Positions 15,295-23,304 of a stretch of DNA of 31,408 bases are shown here, one piece after another; within the stretch, counting starts at the first letter, position 1; each line of letters starts with the position of its first letter. The position numbers were made by a program, and so were the translations under genes. A model generated the notes under the pieces. That model was not told the DNA's origin, did not search any database, and worked only from the letters and a program-made list of their open reading frames with translations. Source of the DNA: JANYJA01 sp038229055 (lineage in GTDB: Bacteria > Acidobacteriota > Terriglobia > Bryobacterales > Bryobacteraceae). Location of the stretch: contig JBBROU010000056.1 in NCBI GenBank assembly GCA_038229055.1, positions 1-31,408 on the forward strand, read 5' to 3'.

Positions 15295-17475
15295 GTGAAA
15301 ACCGCCACGCTGTTCGCTTTCGCTGTCTCCATGTTTGCCGCCGATCCCGCTGTCCGATATCTCTCTGACAAAAAAGTTTGGATGCTTCAGTCGAATCAGT
15401 CGACTTACGCGTTCGGCGTGAACGAACAAGGCGAACTGCAGCATATTTACTGGGGCGCAAAGCTTTGGCGGCCCGAAGATCTCGCAACGCCGCGGCGCGG
15501 GCGCGAGCTTTCGTCATTCGATCCGCATGAGACGCTGACGAATGAGGAGTATCCAGGCTGGGGCGGCACGCGTTATCTGGAACCATGCTTGAAGATCACG
15601 CGCGCGGATGGCGATCGCGACCTGGTCCTGCACTACGCCGCGCACCATGAGCGGGCCGACGGTGTCGACGTCGAGATGAAAGACATCCGCGACGATATTT
15701 TCGTAACGCTCATGTATACCATCGACGCGGACACCGGCGTGGTGCGGCGCCAGACGCGCGTCCGAAACGGATCGAAGCAGGCGCTCACGGTGGAATCGGC
15801 GCAATCGGCGGTGTGGTATGTGCCGCCGGGGACGGGTTACCGGCTGACTTATCTCACTGGGCGCTGGTCCAGCGAGACGCAGCTTACGCAGGAGCCGATC
15901 CATCCCGGCATGAAAGTTTTGGAAAGCCGCAAGGGACACACCAGTCACGTGCTGAATCCGTGGTTCGCCATCGACGACAGCCATGCCGACGAAGAGAGCG
16001 GCCGCGTGTGGTTTGGCGCGATTGGGTGGAGCGGGAATTGGAAAATCTCCGTCGAGCAGACCGCGTATCAGCAGGTGCGTGTGACGGGCGGATGGAACAC
16101 GTTCGACTTCGCATACCCTTTGAATCCGGGCGGATCGCTCGAAACGCCGCCCTTCTACGGCGGATTTTCGGATCGCGGCTTTGGCGAAGCCTCGCGCCTG
16201 ATGCACCGTTTCCAGCGGCAGTCCATCGTTCCGGGCGGCTTGACGTCGCGCCTGAGACCGGTCCTCTACAACTCGTGGGAGGCCACCGAGTTTAACGTGG
16301 ATGAGCCCGGCCAGCGGCAGCTTGCCGAGAAGGCGGCCAAGATCGGCGTCGAGCTTTTCGTCATGGACGATGGCTGGTTTGGCAAGCGCAACAACGACCA
16401 CGCGGGTTTGGGCGATTGGGTTGTGAATCCTCAAAAGTTCCCAAACGGTTTGCAGCCCCTGATCGACCAGGTGAAGAGTCTCGGGATGGATTTCGGTCTG
16501 TGGGTGGAGCCCGAGATGGTGAACCCCGACAGCGATCTCTATCGCGCGCATCCCGATTGGGTGCTGAATTTTCTCGGCCGTCCGCGGAGTGAGCTGCGCA
16601 ATCAGCTCGTATTGAATCTGGCGCGGGACGACGTCAAAGAGTATATCTTCGGTGTGCTCGATAAGCTGGCGAGCAGTTACAACATCAAGTATTTCAAGTG
16701 GGACATGAACCGGCCCTTCGCGGAACCGGGCTGGGATGCGGCGCCCGCCGCTGAGCAGAAGATGGTTTGGGTCCGTTACGTCAACCATCTTTATGAAATC
16801 ATCGACCGGCTGCGCGCCAAGCATCCGCATCTGGAAATCGAATCCTGCTCCGGGGGCGGCGGGCGCGTCGACCTGGGGATTCTTCGCCGGGTTGATGAAG
16901 TCTGGGTTTCGGACAACACCGAAGCTTTCGACCGCCTGCGAATCCAGGAAGGCTTCAGTTATGCCTATTCGCCCAAGATCATGTCCGCCTGGGTGACGGA
17001 CGTGCCGAACATGAACGGCCGCAGCACGCCGCTGAAGTATCGGTTCCTGACGGCGATGATGGGCGCGCTCGGCATTGGAGCGAATCTGAATAAGTGGTCA
17101 GCGGACGACTTTGCGCTGGCGACACGCATGATCGAACTGGACAAAACCATTCGGCCAACGGTGCAACTCGGCTCGCTGTATCGCCTCTTCTCACCACGCG
17201 AAGGCGAGCTGACAGCGAACCAGTATGTCTCCGACGATCGGAATCAGGCGGTGCTGTTCGCGTTTCTGCATTCGCAGCAGTACAATCGGTCCGCACCCAC
17301 GATTCGCCTGCGCGGGCTGGATGCCGCTGCCACTTACCAAGTCAAGGCTGTAGAAGGCCATCTCGACGGCGGGGCCGAGACGCTCAGCGGCCAGTATTTG
17401 ATGAGCGAGGGACTGCATCTACAATTGCGCGGCGACTACGACAGCATGGCCGTGGTCCTGGACCGGGTGAAGTAG
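15295..17475 (+). CDS. Secreted alpha-galactosidase, GH36 family
   Basis: The 726-residue protein, read from the GTG at 15295, starts with a signal peptide (KTATLFAFAVSMFAAD); a frame extension back to 15247 would overlap murI. After an N-terminal beta-supersandwich comes the (beta/alpha)8 barrel. Its markers are LFVMDDGWFGKRNNDHAGLG, FGLWVEPEMVNPDSDLY, the nucleophile Asp470 in KYFKWDMNR, ESCSGGGGRVDLGILRR, and the acid/base Asp540 in VSDNTEAFDR. These are the defining GH36 motifs. It should release terminal alpha-galactose from raffinose-type oligosaccharides or galactomannan outside the cytoplasm. The C-terminal beta-sandwich is present. Export separates it from the usual cytoplasmic enzymes. 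Confidence 0.93.
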   Translation: MKTATLFAFAVSMFAADPAVRYLSDKKVWMLQSNQSTYAFGVNEQGELQHIYWGAKLWRPEDLATPRRGRELSSFDPHETLTNEEYPGWGGTRYLEPCLKITRADGDRDLVLHYAAHHERADGVDVEMKDIRDDIFVTLMYTIDADTGVVRRQTRVRNGSKQALTVESAQSAVWYVPPGTGYRLTYLTGRWSSETQLTQEPIHPGMKVLESRKGHTSHVLNPWFAIDDSHADEESGRVWFGAIGWSGNWKISVEQTAYQQVRVTGGWNTFDFAYPLNPGGSLETPPFYGGFSDRGFGEASRLMHRFQRQSIVPGGLTSRLRPVLYNSWEATEFNVDEPGQRQLAEKAAKIGVELFVMDDGWFGKRNNDHAGLGDWVVNPQKFPNGLQPLIDQVKSLGMDFGLWVEPEMVNPDSDLYRAHPDWVLNFLGRPRSELRNQLVLNLARDDVKEYIFGVLDKLASSYNIKYFKWDMNRPFAEPGWDAAPAAEQKMVWVRYVNHLYEIIDRLRAKHPHLEIESCSGGGGRVDLGILRRVDEVWVSDNTEAFDRLRIQEGFSYAYSPKIMSAWVTDVPNMNGRSTPLKYRFLTAMMGALGIGANLNKWSADDFALATRMIELDKTIRPTVQLGSLYRLFSPREGELTANQYVSDDRNQAVLFAFLHSQQYNRSAPTIRLRGLDAAATYQVKAVEGHLDGGAETLSGQYLMSEGLHLQLRGDYDSMAVVLDRVK

Positions 17476-17482
17476 CTCCAGC

Positions 17483-17511
17483 TTGACACTCCGTCGGAGC
17501 TTCTTCACAAT
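17483..17511 (+). promoter_or_regulatory. Sigma-70 promoter of the export operon
   Basis: TTGACA (17483-17488) and CACAAT (17506-17511) lie 17 bp apart, 8 nt after the alpha-galactosidase stop. The -35 sits in the loop of a weak AGCTCC/GGAGCT hairpin (17474-17501). Transcription would start near 17518, about 41 nt before the first adaptor ATG. Confidence 0.6.
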
Positions 17512-17558
17512 AAGTTAACCAATCTCGACTCTGGCACGTCATCTAGTAGACAGGTCGC

Positions 17559-19175
17559 ATGTCCCATTCCCCGCGTAATAGTTTGCTCGCGATAGCTGTG
17601 GTGATTGCCGCTGCAATTGCGTATGCGCAGTTGGGAACAAAATCTTCGGCCAGTAAGTCAAAACAGTCAGAGGTGCGCACCGCGGTCATCACAACGGGGG
17701 AGGTTGAACAGACCATTCGGCTCAGCGGGACGATCGGTGCTGAGCGGTTCAGCGGGTTGATGGCTCCGCAATTGGCCGGACTTCGCAGTGGCGGGGGCGG
17801 TGGAAGTTCCTCGGGCGGCTCCGGTTCTGCGTCCACTTCTTCGGCCTCGTCTTCGAGTTCCAGCTCCGCGTCAAGTTCCACCTCGTCCGGTTCCGGCAAG
17901 GCGAGCCAGAGCACCAACAATTCGGCTGCTCCGTCCAGCGCGAGCGGCCCGTCTTCCAGCCTGGGAGCTTTGCGCGGAACCACGAATCGATTTGGCGATC
18001 GCTCGCAAGCATCCGCCAGCGCATCGTCGAAGAGTTCCGGCAAAGCCAGTAGCGCTTCGTCAGGCGGATCGTCGCCGACAAGCGGGCTGGGCTCGACGGC
18101 CGGGTCTCTTATCAACGGCAGCCAGCGCGGCGGCGGTGGCGGAGGGGATTTTGCACTCGTCCTCACGAAGCTCGCACGGGCGGGCGCTCATGTTAGAAAG
18201 GGTGAGGTCGTCGCCGAATTCGATCGCATCAATCAATTGAACCGGCTCGATGACTACAAAGCCTCTGTATTTCAGTTGGACGCCAACGTGAAAAAGTTGA
18301 AAGCCGACCTGGCCGTAGCTCGCGAGGCGCACGACCAGTTGATCCGCTCGGCCAAAGCGGATCTTGACAAAGCGGAACTGGATCTGAAAACCGCACCGGT
18401 GCGTTCGGCCATCGAATCGGAAACACTGAAGCTCGGCGTGGAAGAGGCAAAAGCGAAGTACCAGCAAGTGCTGGGCGAAGCGAAGATGTTCGACCAATCG
18501 CAGCGAGCGCAGATCCGCGTTGCTGAGATTCAGCGCGACCAATCGAAAATTGAGCTGGATCGCGCGACAGCGAATGTCGATCGGATGGTGCTGCGCGCGC
18601 CGATGGACGGGGTTGCGGTGATGCAATCCATTTTTCGGGGCGGCGATTTCGGCCAGGTGCAAGAGGGTGACCAGCTCTGGCCCGGAATGACGTTCATGCA
18701 GGTGGTGGATCCGAGTTCGATGGATGTCAACGCGGTTGTGAATCAGGTGGACGCGGAATCGATCCGGCTCGGCATGAAAGCCACCGTGAGGCTCGATGCT
18801 TATCCGGGTCTGGAACTGCCCGCGCATGTCATTGGCATTGGCGCGATGACGAAGCCGGGAGTGTGGCGTCCGGCTTACATGCGTGAGATTCCGGTGCGGT
18901 TGAGGCTTGAAAAGATGGACGAGCGCGTCATTCCGGATGTCTCGGCCAGCGCCGAGATCCACATTGCCGCCGAGAAACAGGTGCACGTCGTGCCGCTGAG
19001 CGCCGTCTTCCATGAAGGACCGCATGGGCGGCCGTTCGTGCTGATCCGCGAAACGGGCGAATGGGCCAGGCGCGAAGTGGAGCCGGGTTTGAGGAACAAC
19101 ACCTCGATTGCCGTGCGCTCCGGAGTGAATGCCGGTGATGTGGTGGCAATCGAGATGCCCCCGAGTGAGAAGTAG
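17559..19175 (+). CDS. Membrane-fusion (HlyD/MacA-like) adaptor with Ser/Gly-rich insertion
   Basis: The 538-residue protein begins with a membrane anchor (LLAIAVVIAAAIAYAQLG). It then follows the adaptor plan: first lipoyl half, alpha-hairpin coiled coil (about 225-345), second lipoyl half (MVLRAPMDGVAVM), beta-barrel and membrane-proximal domain (VVPLSAVFHEG...GRPFVLI). Oddly, residues about 75-200 are a low-complexity run of Ser, Gly, Ala and Thr that interrupts the first lipoyl half. That half resumes at LARAGAHVRKGEVVAEFD. Such proteins join an inner-membrane transporter to TolC across the periplasm. It starts at an ATG with CAGGT upstream and leads the operon; the next adaptor follows after 15 nt. 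Confidence 0.85.
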   Translation: MSHSPRNSLLAIAVVIAAAIAYAQLGTKSSASKSKQSEVRTAVITTGEVEQTIRLSGTIGAERFSGLMAPQLAGLRSGGGGGSSSGGSGSASTSSASSSSSSSASSSTSSGSGKASQSTNNSAAPSSASGPSSSLGALRGTTNRFGDRSQASASASSKSSGKASSASSGGSSPTSGLGSTAGSLINGSQRGGGGGGDFALVLTKLARAGAHVRKGEVVAEFDRINQLNRLDDYKASVFQLDANVKKLKADLAVAREAHDQLIRSAKADLDKAELDLKTAPVRSAIESETLKLGVEEAKAKYQQVLGEAKMFDQSQRAQIRVAEIQRDQSKIELDRATANVDRMVLRAPMDGVAVMQSIFRGGDFGQVQEGDQLWPGMTFMQVVDPSSMDVNAVVNQVDAESIRLGMKATVRLDAYPGLELPAHVIGIGAMTKPGVWRPAYMREIPVRLRLEKMDERVIPDVSASAEIHIAAEKQVHVVPLSAVFHEGPHGRPFVLIRETGEWARREVEPGLRNNTSIAVRSGVNAGDVVAIEMPPSEK

Positions 19176-19190
19176 GGTGACCCTTAGGTA

Positions 19191-20504
19191 ATGTCCAACG
19201 CAAAGCCCGCCCCAAAGCCGAAACAGAAAATTGGAAATCCAAAGTGGCCGCTGCGCAAGCGGCTGATTGTCTGGTCGGTCGCGGCGGTAGTTCTCAGCGG
19301 CGCGCTGTACGGGGCCTGGCACTATACAGGGACAACGGCCGTCGATGTGCCGACAGTCAAAGTGCGGCGCGGCGATTTCATTATCAGCGTGAAGACGCGC
19401 GGAGAAATTCGAAGCACGCGTTCGGTGATCTTGACCGCTCCGCAGGTTCCCGATCCGCGCATTGTGAAGCTCGCGGAATCGGGCAAGCCGGTAAAGAAGG
19501 GCGACATCGTGGTGGAGTTCGACGCTGTCCAGCAGGAGCAGAACTACATCGAAAAGAGCACAACCGTGCGCACGGCCGACAGCGAGATCGTGCAGATGAA
19601 GGCATCGCACAAGATGGAAGACGAAATGGACGGCATGAATCAGATGCAGTCCGAATACAATGTCGAGCGCGCCAAACTCGAGGCCAGCAAGGCCGAAATT
19701 CTTTCCGACATTGAGGGCAAGAAGAATCGGATCGACGTGGGAGTTTCGGAAGGCGAGTTGAACCAGGCTAAGACCGTTGTGAAGTCGCGCAAGATTTCGC
19801 ATGGCGCCGATACCGATCGTCTCGATCAGAAAAAGGGCAAGACAATTCGCGACATGAATCTCGCCAAGAGTTACATGTCGAAGATGGTGATGCGCGCGCC
19901 GAATGACGGCATCGTGAATCTGCTGCCCAACTGGCGCGCGGGGGGTTCGTTCGGGTCTTCGCCGCCGGCATTCAAAGAAGGAGATCGCGCGTGGACGGGT
20001 GCATCGATCGCTGAAATCCCCGACCTTTCGGAGATGCGCATTGAGCTCAAGCTGGAAGAGGTGGAGCGCGGGAAGCTGAAGCTGGGGCAGCCGGCGTTGC
20101 TGCGCGTGGACGCGATTCCTGAGAAGCAGTTCAAGGCGGATCTGGATTGGATCAGCCCGATCGCGCAACTGGTATTCCGCACGTTCCCGCCGGAGAAGCT
20201 GTTTCCGGCTCGAGCGACTTTGAAAAATCTCGATGCGCGCCTCCGGCCGGGAATGAGCGCGAGTGCGGAGATTGAAGTAGAGAAGCAGCCCAATGTATTG
20301 TTGATTCCCGTGAAGGCGAGTTTTCTATTGAATGGAAAACCGGCGGTCTATGTCCAGAAGGGGCAGGAGTTTCTCACGCGGAATATCGAAGTGGGGAAGC
20401 GTAATGAGGAAGATATCGTCGTGCTCAAGGGCCTGAAGGAAGGCGAGCTGGTGACGCTGGAAAGTCCGGCGGATGCGGCCAAGCGGGCCAAGAAAAAGCT
20501 GTGA
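19191..20504 (+). CDS. Membrane-fusion (HlyD/MacA-like) adaptor, second copy
   Basis: A 437-residue adaptor with a short basic cytoplasmic tail (KPAPKPKQKIGNPKWPLRKR), one membrane helix (about 25-45), the first lipoyl half ending GKPVKKGDIVVEFDAVQQEQ, and a Lys/Glu-rich coiled-coil hairpin (about 120-220). The second lipoyl half (MVMRAPNDGIVNLL) and a beta-barrel with LRPGMSASAEIEVEKQPNVL follow. It lacks the Ser/Gly insertion of its upstream neighbour, to which it is only distantly similar. TAGGT lies just before the ATG. Its TGA overlaps the GTG start of the third adaptor (GTGA), showing translational coupling. It could form mixed hexameric rings with the other adaptors, but that is not shown by sequence. 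Confidence 0.85.
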   Translation: MSNAKPAPKPKQKIGNPKWPLRKRLIVWSVAAVVLSGALYGAWHYTGTTAVDVPTVKVRRGDFIISVKTRGEIRSTRSVILTAPQVPDPRIVKLAESGKPVKKGDIVVEFDAVQQEQNYIEKSTTVRTADSEIVQMKASHKMEDEMDGMNQMQSEYNVERAKLEASKAEILSDIEGKKNRIDVGVSEGELNQAKTVVKSRKISHGADTDRLDQKKGKTIRDMNLAKSYMSKMVMRAPNDGIVNLLPNWRAGGSFGSSPPAFKEGDRAWTGASIAEIPDLSEMRIELKLEEVERGKLKLGQPALLRVDAIPEKQFKADLDWISPIAQLVFRTFPPEKLFPARATLKNLDARLRPGMSASAEIEVEKQPNVLLIPVKASFLLNGKPAVYVQKGQEFLTRNIEVGKRNEEDIVVLKGLKEGELVTLESPADAAKRAKKKL

Positions 20505-22048
20505 AGAAAATCGCATTACGCATCGCGGTGTTGTTGCTTGTGCTGGGCGCGGGATGGGGTGCCTATGCGCTGTACAAGCAGATTCCACAGCGCCAGTTAC
20601 AGGTGGCTAGCGCGAAGGTCCGCCGCGGCGATGTCGTGATTCGCGCTTATTCCCGCGGCGAGTTGCGCGCCGTCCGGTCCGCCACGCTGGTTGCGCCCAA
20701 CCTGTTCGGCACCGTGCAAGTTACCAAGCTTGCCCCGCTCGGGAGTCTGGCGCATGAGAAGGATCTAATCGTCGAGTTCGACGATTCCGAGCGTAAGGCC
20801 CAACTCGAAGAGACCATGCTTGAAGTCGAACAGACCGACGAGCAGATCAAGAAATCGCAAGCCGATCTGGCGATCCGGAACAACCAGGATCAGGTCGATC
20901 TGTTGAAGGCGCGCTACTCGGTTCGCCGCGCGGAACTCGAAGTGAAGCGAAACCCGCTGCTGAGCGAAATCGACGCGAAAAAGAATGTGCTGAATCTGGA
21001 GGAATCGCGGCGGCGGCTGCAACAGCTCGAGAGTGACATTAAGAGCCGGCAGGAACAGGCCAAGGCGGAGATCGCCGTGCTTCAGGAGCAGCGCAACAAG
21101 AGCATGATCGACGTGTCGCGCGAAAAGGACCGCATCGCACAGGCGAAAGTCCTGTCACCCATGACCGGCTTGGTGGCGATCAAACAGAATCGCGGCCAGG
21201 GATTTTTCTTTCCGGGAATGCAGTTGCCCGACATTCGCGAGGGCGATACTTTGCAGCCGGGAATGCCCGTGGCCGATGTGCTCGACCTGTCGGACCTGGA
21301 GGTGGCCGCCCGCGTCGGTGAGCTGGACCGCGCCAATTTGCATGAAGGCCAGGATGTATCGATCCAACTCGACGCGGTGCCTGACAAACGCTTTCGCGGA
21401 AAGATCAAAAGCATGAGCGGGATGGCGAGCTCGAACATCTTTTCGGGCGACCCGGCGAAAAAATTCGATGTTGTGTTTTCCATCGATATGCGGCAGTTGC
21501 TGGCGGGGCTCGGCGCGAAACCCGAAGACGTCCAGAAGATTATGAGTTCCGCGGATCGCAATGCGAAGAAGTCGCCCGCTGTGCCGCCGCCGGGCATGAT
21601 GCCGATGACGATGCCCGCGGGTGGGCCGCCGCCACCTCCGGCCCCCGGCATGCCCGGTGCCGCGGCCGGCGAACAGGATCGCGCGCGGGCCAAACTTCCG
21701 CCGCCGCCCGAGGAAGACGCGGGATTGAACGTGCTGCTGCGGCCGGGACTGCTGGCCGATGTCGAGATCATTATCGAGAAGATCCCCGACGCGATCTACG
21801 TGCCCAATCAGGCGATCTTCGAAAAGGAGGGCAAACAGTTTGTGTATGCGCGGGAGAACGGCCGCTATCAGCAGCGCTTCGTAAAGATCGCCAAGCGCAG
21901 CGAGACGGCGACCGTGATCGCCGAGGGCGTGAAGCCCGGCGAAACCGTATCGCTGGCCGACCCGAACGCAACATCCAAATCCGATTCGAAGGGTGAGAAA
22001 AAGGGCGGGGCGATGTCCGGAATGCCGGCCGCGGGTGGCAAGCAATGA
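20501..22048 (+). CDS. Membrane-fusion (HlyD/MacA-like) adaptor, third copy, with Pro/Met-rich insertion
   Basis: The 515-residue protein has an N-terminal membrane helix (IALRIAVLLLVLGAGWGAYAL), lipoyl half LGSLAHEKDLIVEFDDSERK, a long coiled coil (about 100-215), then VLSPMTGLVAIKQNRGQGFF and a beta-barrel. Residues about 358-408 form an unusual Pro/Met/Gly-rich stretch (PPPGMMPMTMPAGGPPPPP) before NVLLRPGLLADVEI, inside or at the edge of the barrel. The C-terminus is another low-complexity Lys/Gly/Met tail. The start is a GTG overlapping the previous stop, and the stop overlaps the permease ATG (ATGA). This close packing indicates one functional complex. Confidence 0.85.
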   Translation: MKKIALRIAVLLLVLGAGWGAYALYKQIPQRQLQVASAKVRRGDVVIRAYSRGELRAVRSATLVAPNLFGTVQVTKLAPLGSLAHEKDLIVEFDDSERKAQLEETMLEVEQTDEQIKKSQADLAIRNNQDQVDLLKARYSVRRAELEVKRNPLLSEIDAKKNVLNLEESRRRLQQLESDIKSRQEQAKAEIAVLQEQRNKSMIDVSREKDRIAQAKVLSPMTGLVAIKQNRGQGFFFPGMQLPDIREGDTLQPGMPVADVLDLSDLEVAARVGELDRANLHEGQDVSIQLDAVPDKRFRGKIKSMSGMASSNIFSGDPAKKFDVVFSIDMRQLLAGLGAKPEDVQKIMSSADRNAKKSPAVPPPGMMPMTMPAGGPPPPPAPGMPGAAAGEQDRARAKLPPPPEEDAGLNVLLRPGLLADVEIIIEKIPDAIYVPNQAIFEKEGKQFVYARENGRYQQRFVKIAKRSETATVIAEGVKPGETVSLADPNATSKSDSKGEKKGGAMSGMPAAGGKQ

Positions 22049-23298
22049 GCGCTTTCTCGGGCTACATTCCGGAATTGAAGATGGGGCTGGCGAGCCTGTT
22101 CGCGCACAAATTGCGCAGCTTGCTCACCATGCTCGGCATGATCTTCGGCGTCGGCGCGGTGGTGGCGATGCTCTCCATCACTGCGGGCGCGCAGAAAGAA
22201 ATGATGAGCTTCATCGACCAGTTGGGCGTCAATAACATCATTATTGAAGCGCGCGAGGCGGTGGATCGGAATGAGCTGCAGCAGGTCCGCGCGATTTCCC
22301 CGGGCCTGACCTTTCGCGATTACCGGGCGATTTTGGAAAATGTGCAAGGTCTCGAGGCAATCACGCCGCGCAAGAAGTTCAAACCTACACGCGTGTTGCC
22401 GAAGACGACGCAAGAGCTGCCGCAGCTTGTGGGCGTGCTGCCGAATTTCATCGAGATCAACAGCCTGAAGCTGATTTCGGGCCGTTTTTTTACGGATGAC
22501 GAGAATCTCCGGTCCGCGCCGATCTGCGTGCTGGGTGAATCGGCAAAGGTGAATTTGCTCGGCTTCGATTCGGCGATCGGGAAGTACGTCAAGGTGAACG
22601 ACGTGTGGCTGCAGGTGATCGGTGTCCTGACGCCGCAAGCACAGTCGGACGATTCCGAAGGCCTGTCGGCATTGAACCGCAACAACCTCGTCATCGCGCC
22701 ATTGAACACCGTGATGCGCCGCTTTGAGGACAATAACAGCTATTTGAAAGACGAGATCGATGGGATGTATATGCGGGTCGCCGCAGGCACAGATTCGGTG
22801 GAGACAGCGAACATCGTTCGGGCAATTCTGAGCGCCACGCACAAGGACGCGGGCGATTTCACAGTGATAGTGCCCGCGGGTCTGCTCGAAGAGAAACGCC
22901 GAACACAGCTCATCTTCAGCGTGGTGATGATCTGTATCGCCGGCATCTCGCTGCTGGTGGGCGGGATCGGAATTATGAATATTATGCTCGCGACGGTGCT
23001 GGAGCGGACGCGCGAGATCGGGATTCGGCGGGCCATCGGCGCGAGACGCGGCGACATCGTGCGCCAGTTCCTGACCGAAGCGGTGCTGATTTCGATTGTC
23101 GGCGGGCTGATCGGAATTGCCTGCGGGTTCGGCCTGTCGCGCGTGATTGCGACGGCGGCGGGATGGTCGACTGTGGTAACGGTATCGTCGATCGCGATCG
23201 CGTTCGGAGTGTCGGTATTTATCGGCCTGGTGTTCGGAATTTATCCTGCGGTTCAGGCGGCGAAGCTCGATCCGGTGGAAGCGATGCGGTACGAGTAA
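22045..23298 (+). CDS. MacB-type ABC transporter permease (FtsX-like)
   Basis: The 417-residue protein has the MacB/FtsX plan. A first membrane helix follows HKLRSLLTMLGMIFGVGAVVA, a large periplasmic domain spans about 55-280, and three helices close the protein. The last part has GGIGIMNIMLATVLERTREIG, IRRAIGARRGDIVRQFLTEA and the ending PAVQAAKLDPVEAMRYE, all strongly conserved in MacB permeases. It lacks the N-terminal ATPase domain fused in E. coli MacB, and no separate ATPase gene is present in the operon. In the mechanotransmission mechanism known for MacB it would drive periplasmic substrates into the TolC channel. Cargo is unknown; siderophores, lipopeptides and antibiotics are possible for the family. 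Confidence 0.92.
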   Translation: MSAFSGYIPELKMGLASLFAHKLRSLLTMLGMIFGVGAVVAMLSITAGAQKEMMSFIDQLGVNNIIIEAREAVDRNELQQVRAISPGLTFRDYRAILENVQGLEAITPRKKFKPTRVLPKTTQELPQLVGVLPNFIEINSLKLISGRFFTDDENLRSAPICVLGESAKVNLLGFDSAIGKYVKVNDVWLQVIGVLTPQAQSDDSEGLSALNRNNLVIAPLNTVMRRFEDNNSYLKDEIDGMYMRVAAGTDSVETANIVRAILSATHKDAGDFTVIVPAGLLEEKRRTQLIFSVVMICIAGISLLVGGIGIMNIMLATVLERTREIGIRRAIGARRGDIVRQFLTEAVLISIVGGLIGIACGFGLSRVIATAAGWSTVVTVSSIAIAFGVSVFIGLVFGIYPAVQAAKLDPVEAMRYE

Positions 23299-23304
23299 TC
23301 AATC

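Noticed and set aside
15514..16830. 438-residue minus-strand ORF opposite the alpha-galactosidase
   Set aside because: The plus strand carries all GH36 catalytic motifs; the antisense product shows none and has no start signal.
17781..18155. Possible tandem DNA repeat in the Ser/Gly-rich segment
   Set aside because: The codons vary (tcg, tcc, agc, agt), and no regular DNA unit is visible; it is protein-level low complexity.
18060..20168. 702-residue minus-strand ORF
   Set aside because: It is antisense to two adaptors that have clear domain structure. It is rich in His/Arg/Leu with no recognisable motif, as expected for GC-rich shadow frames.
21868..22842. 324-residue minus-strand ORF across the third adaptor and the permease
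   Set aside because: Shadow of two overlapping real genes; His/Arg-rich with no domain.
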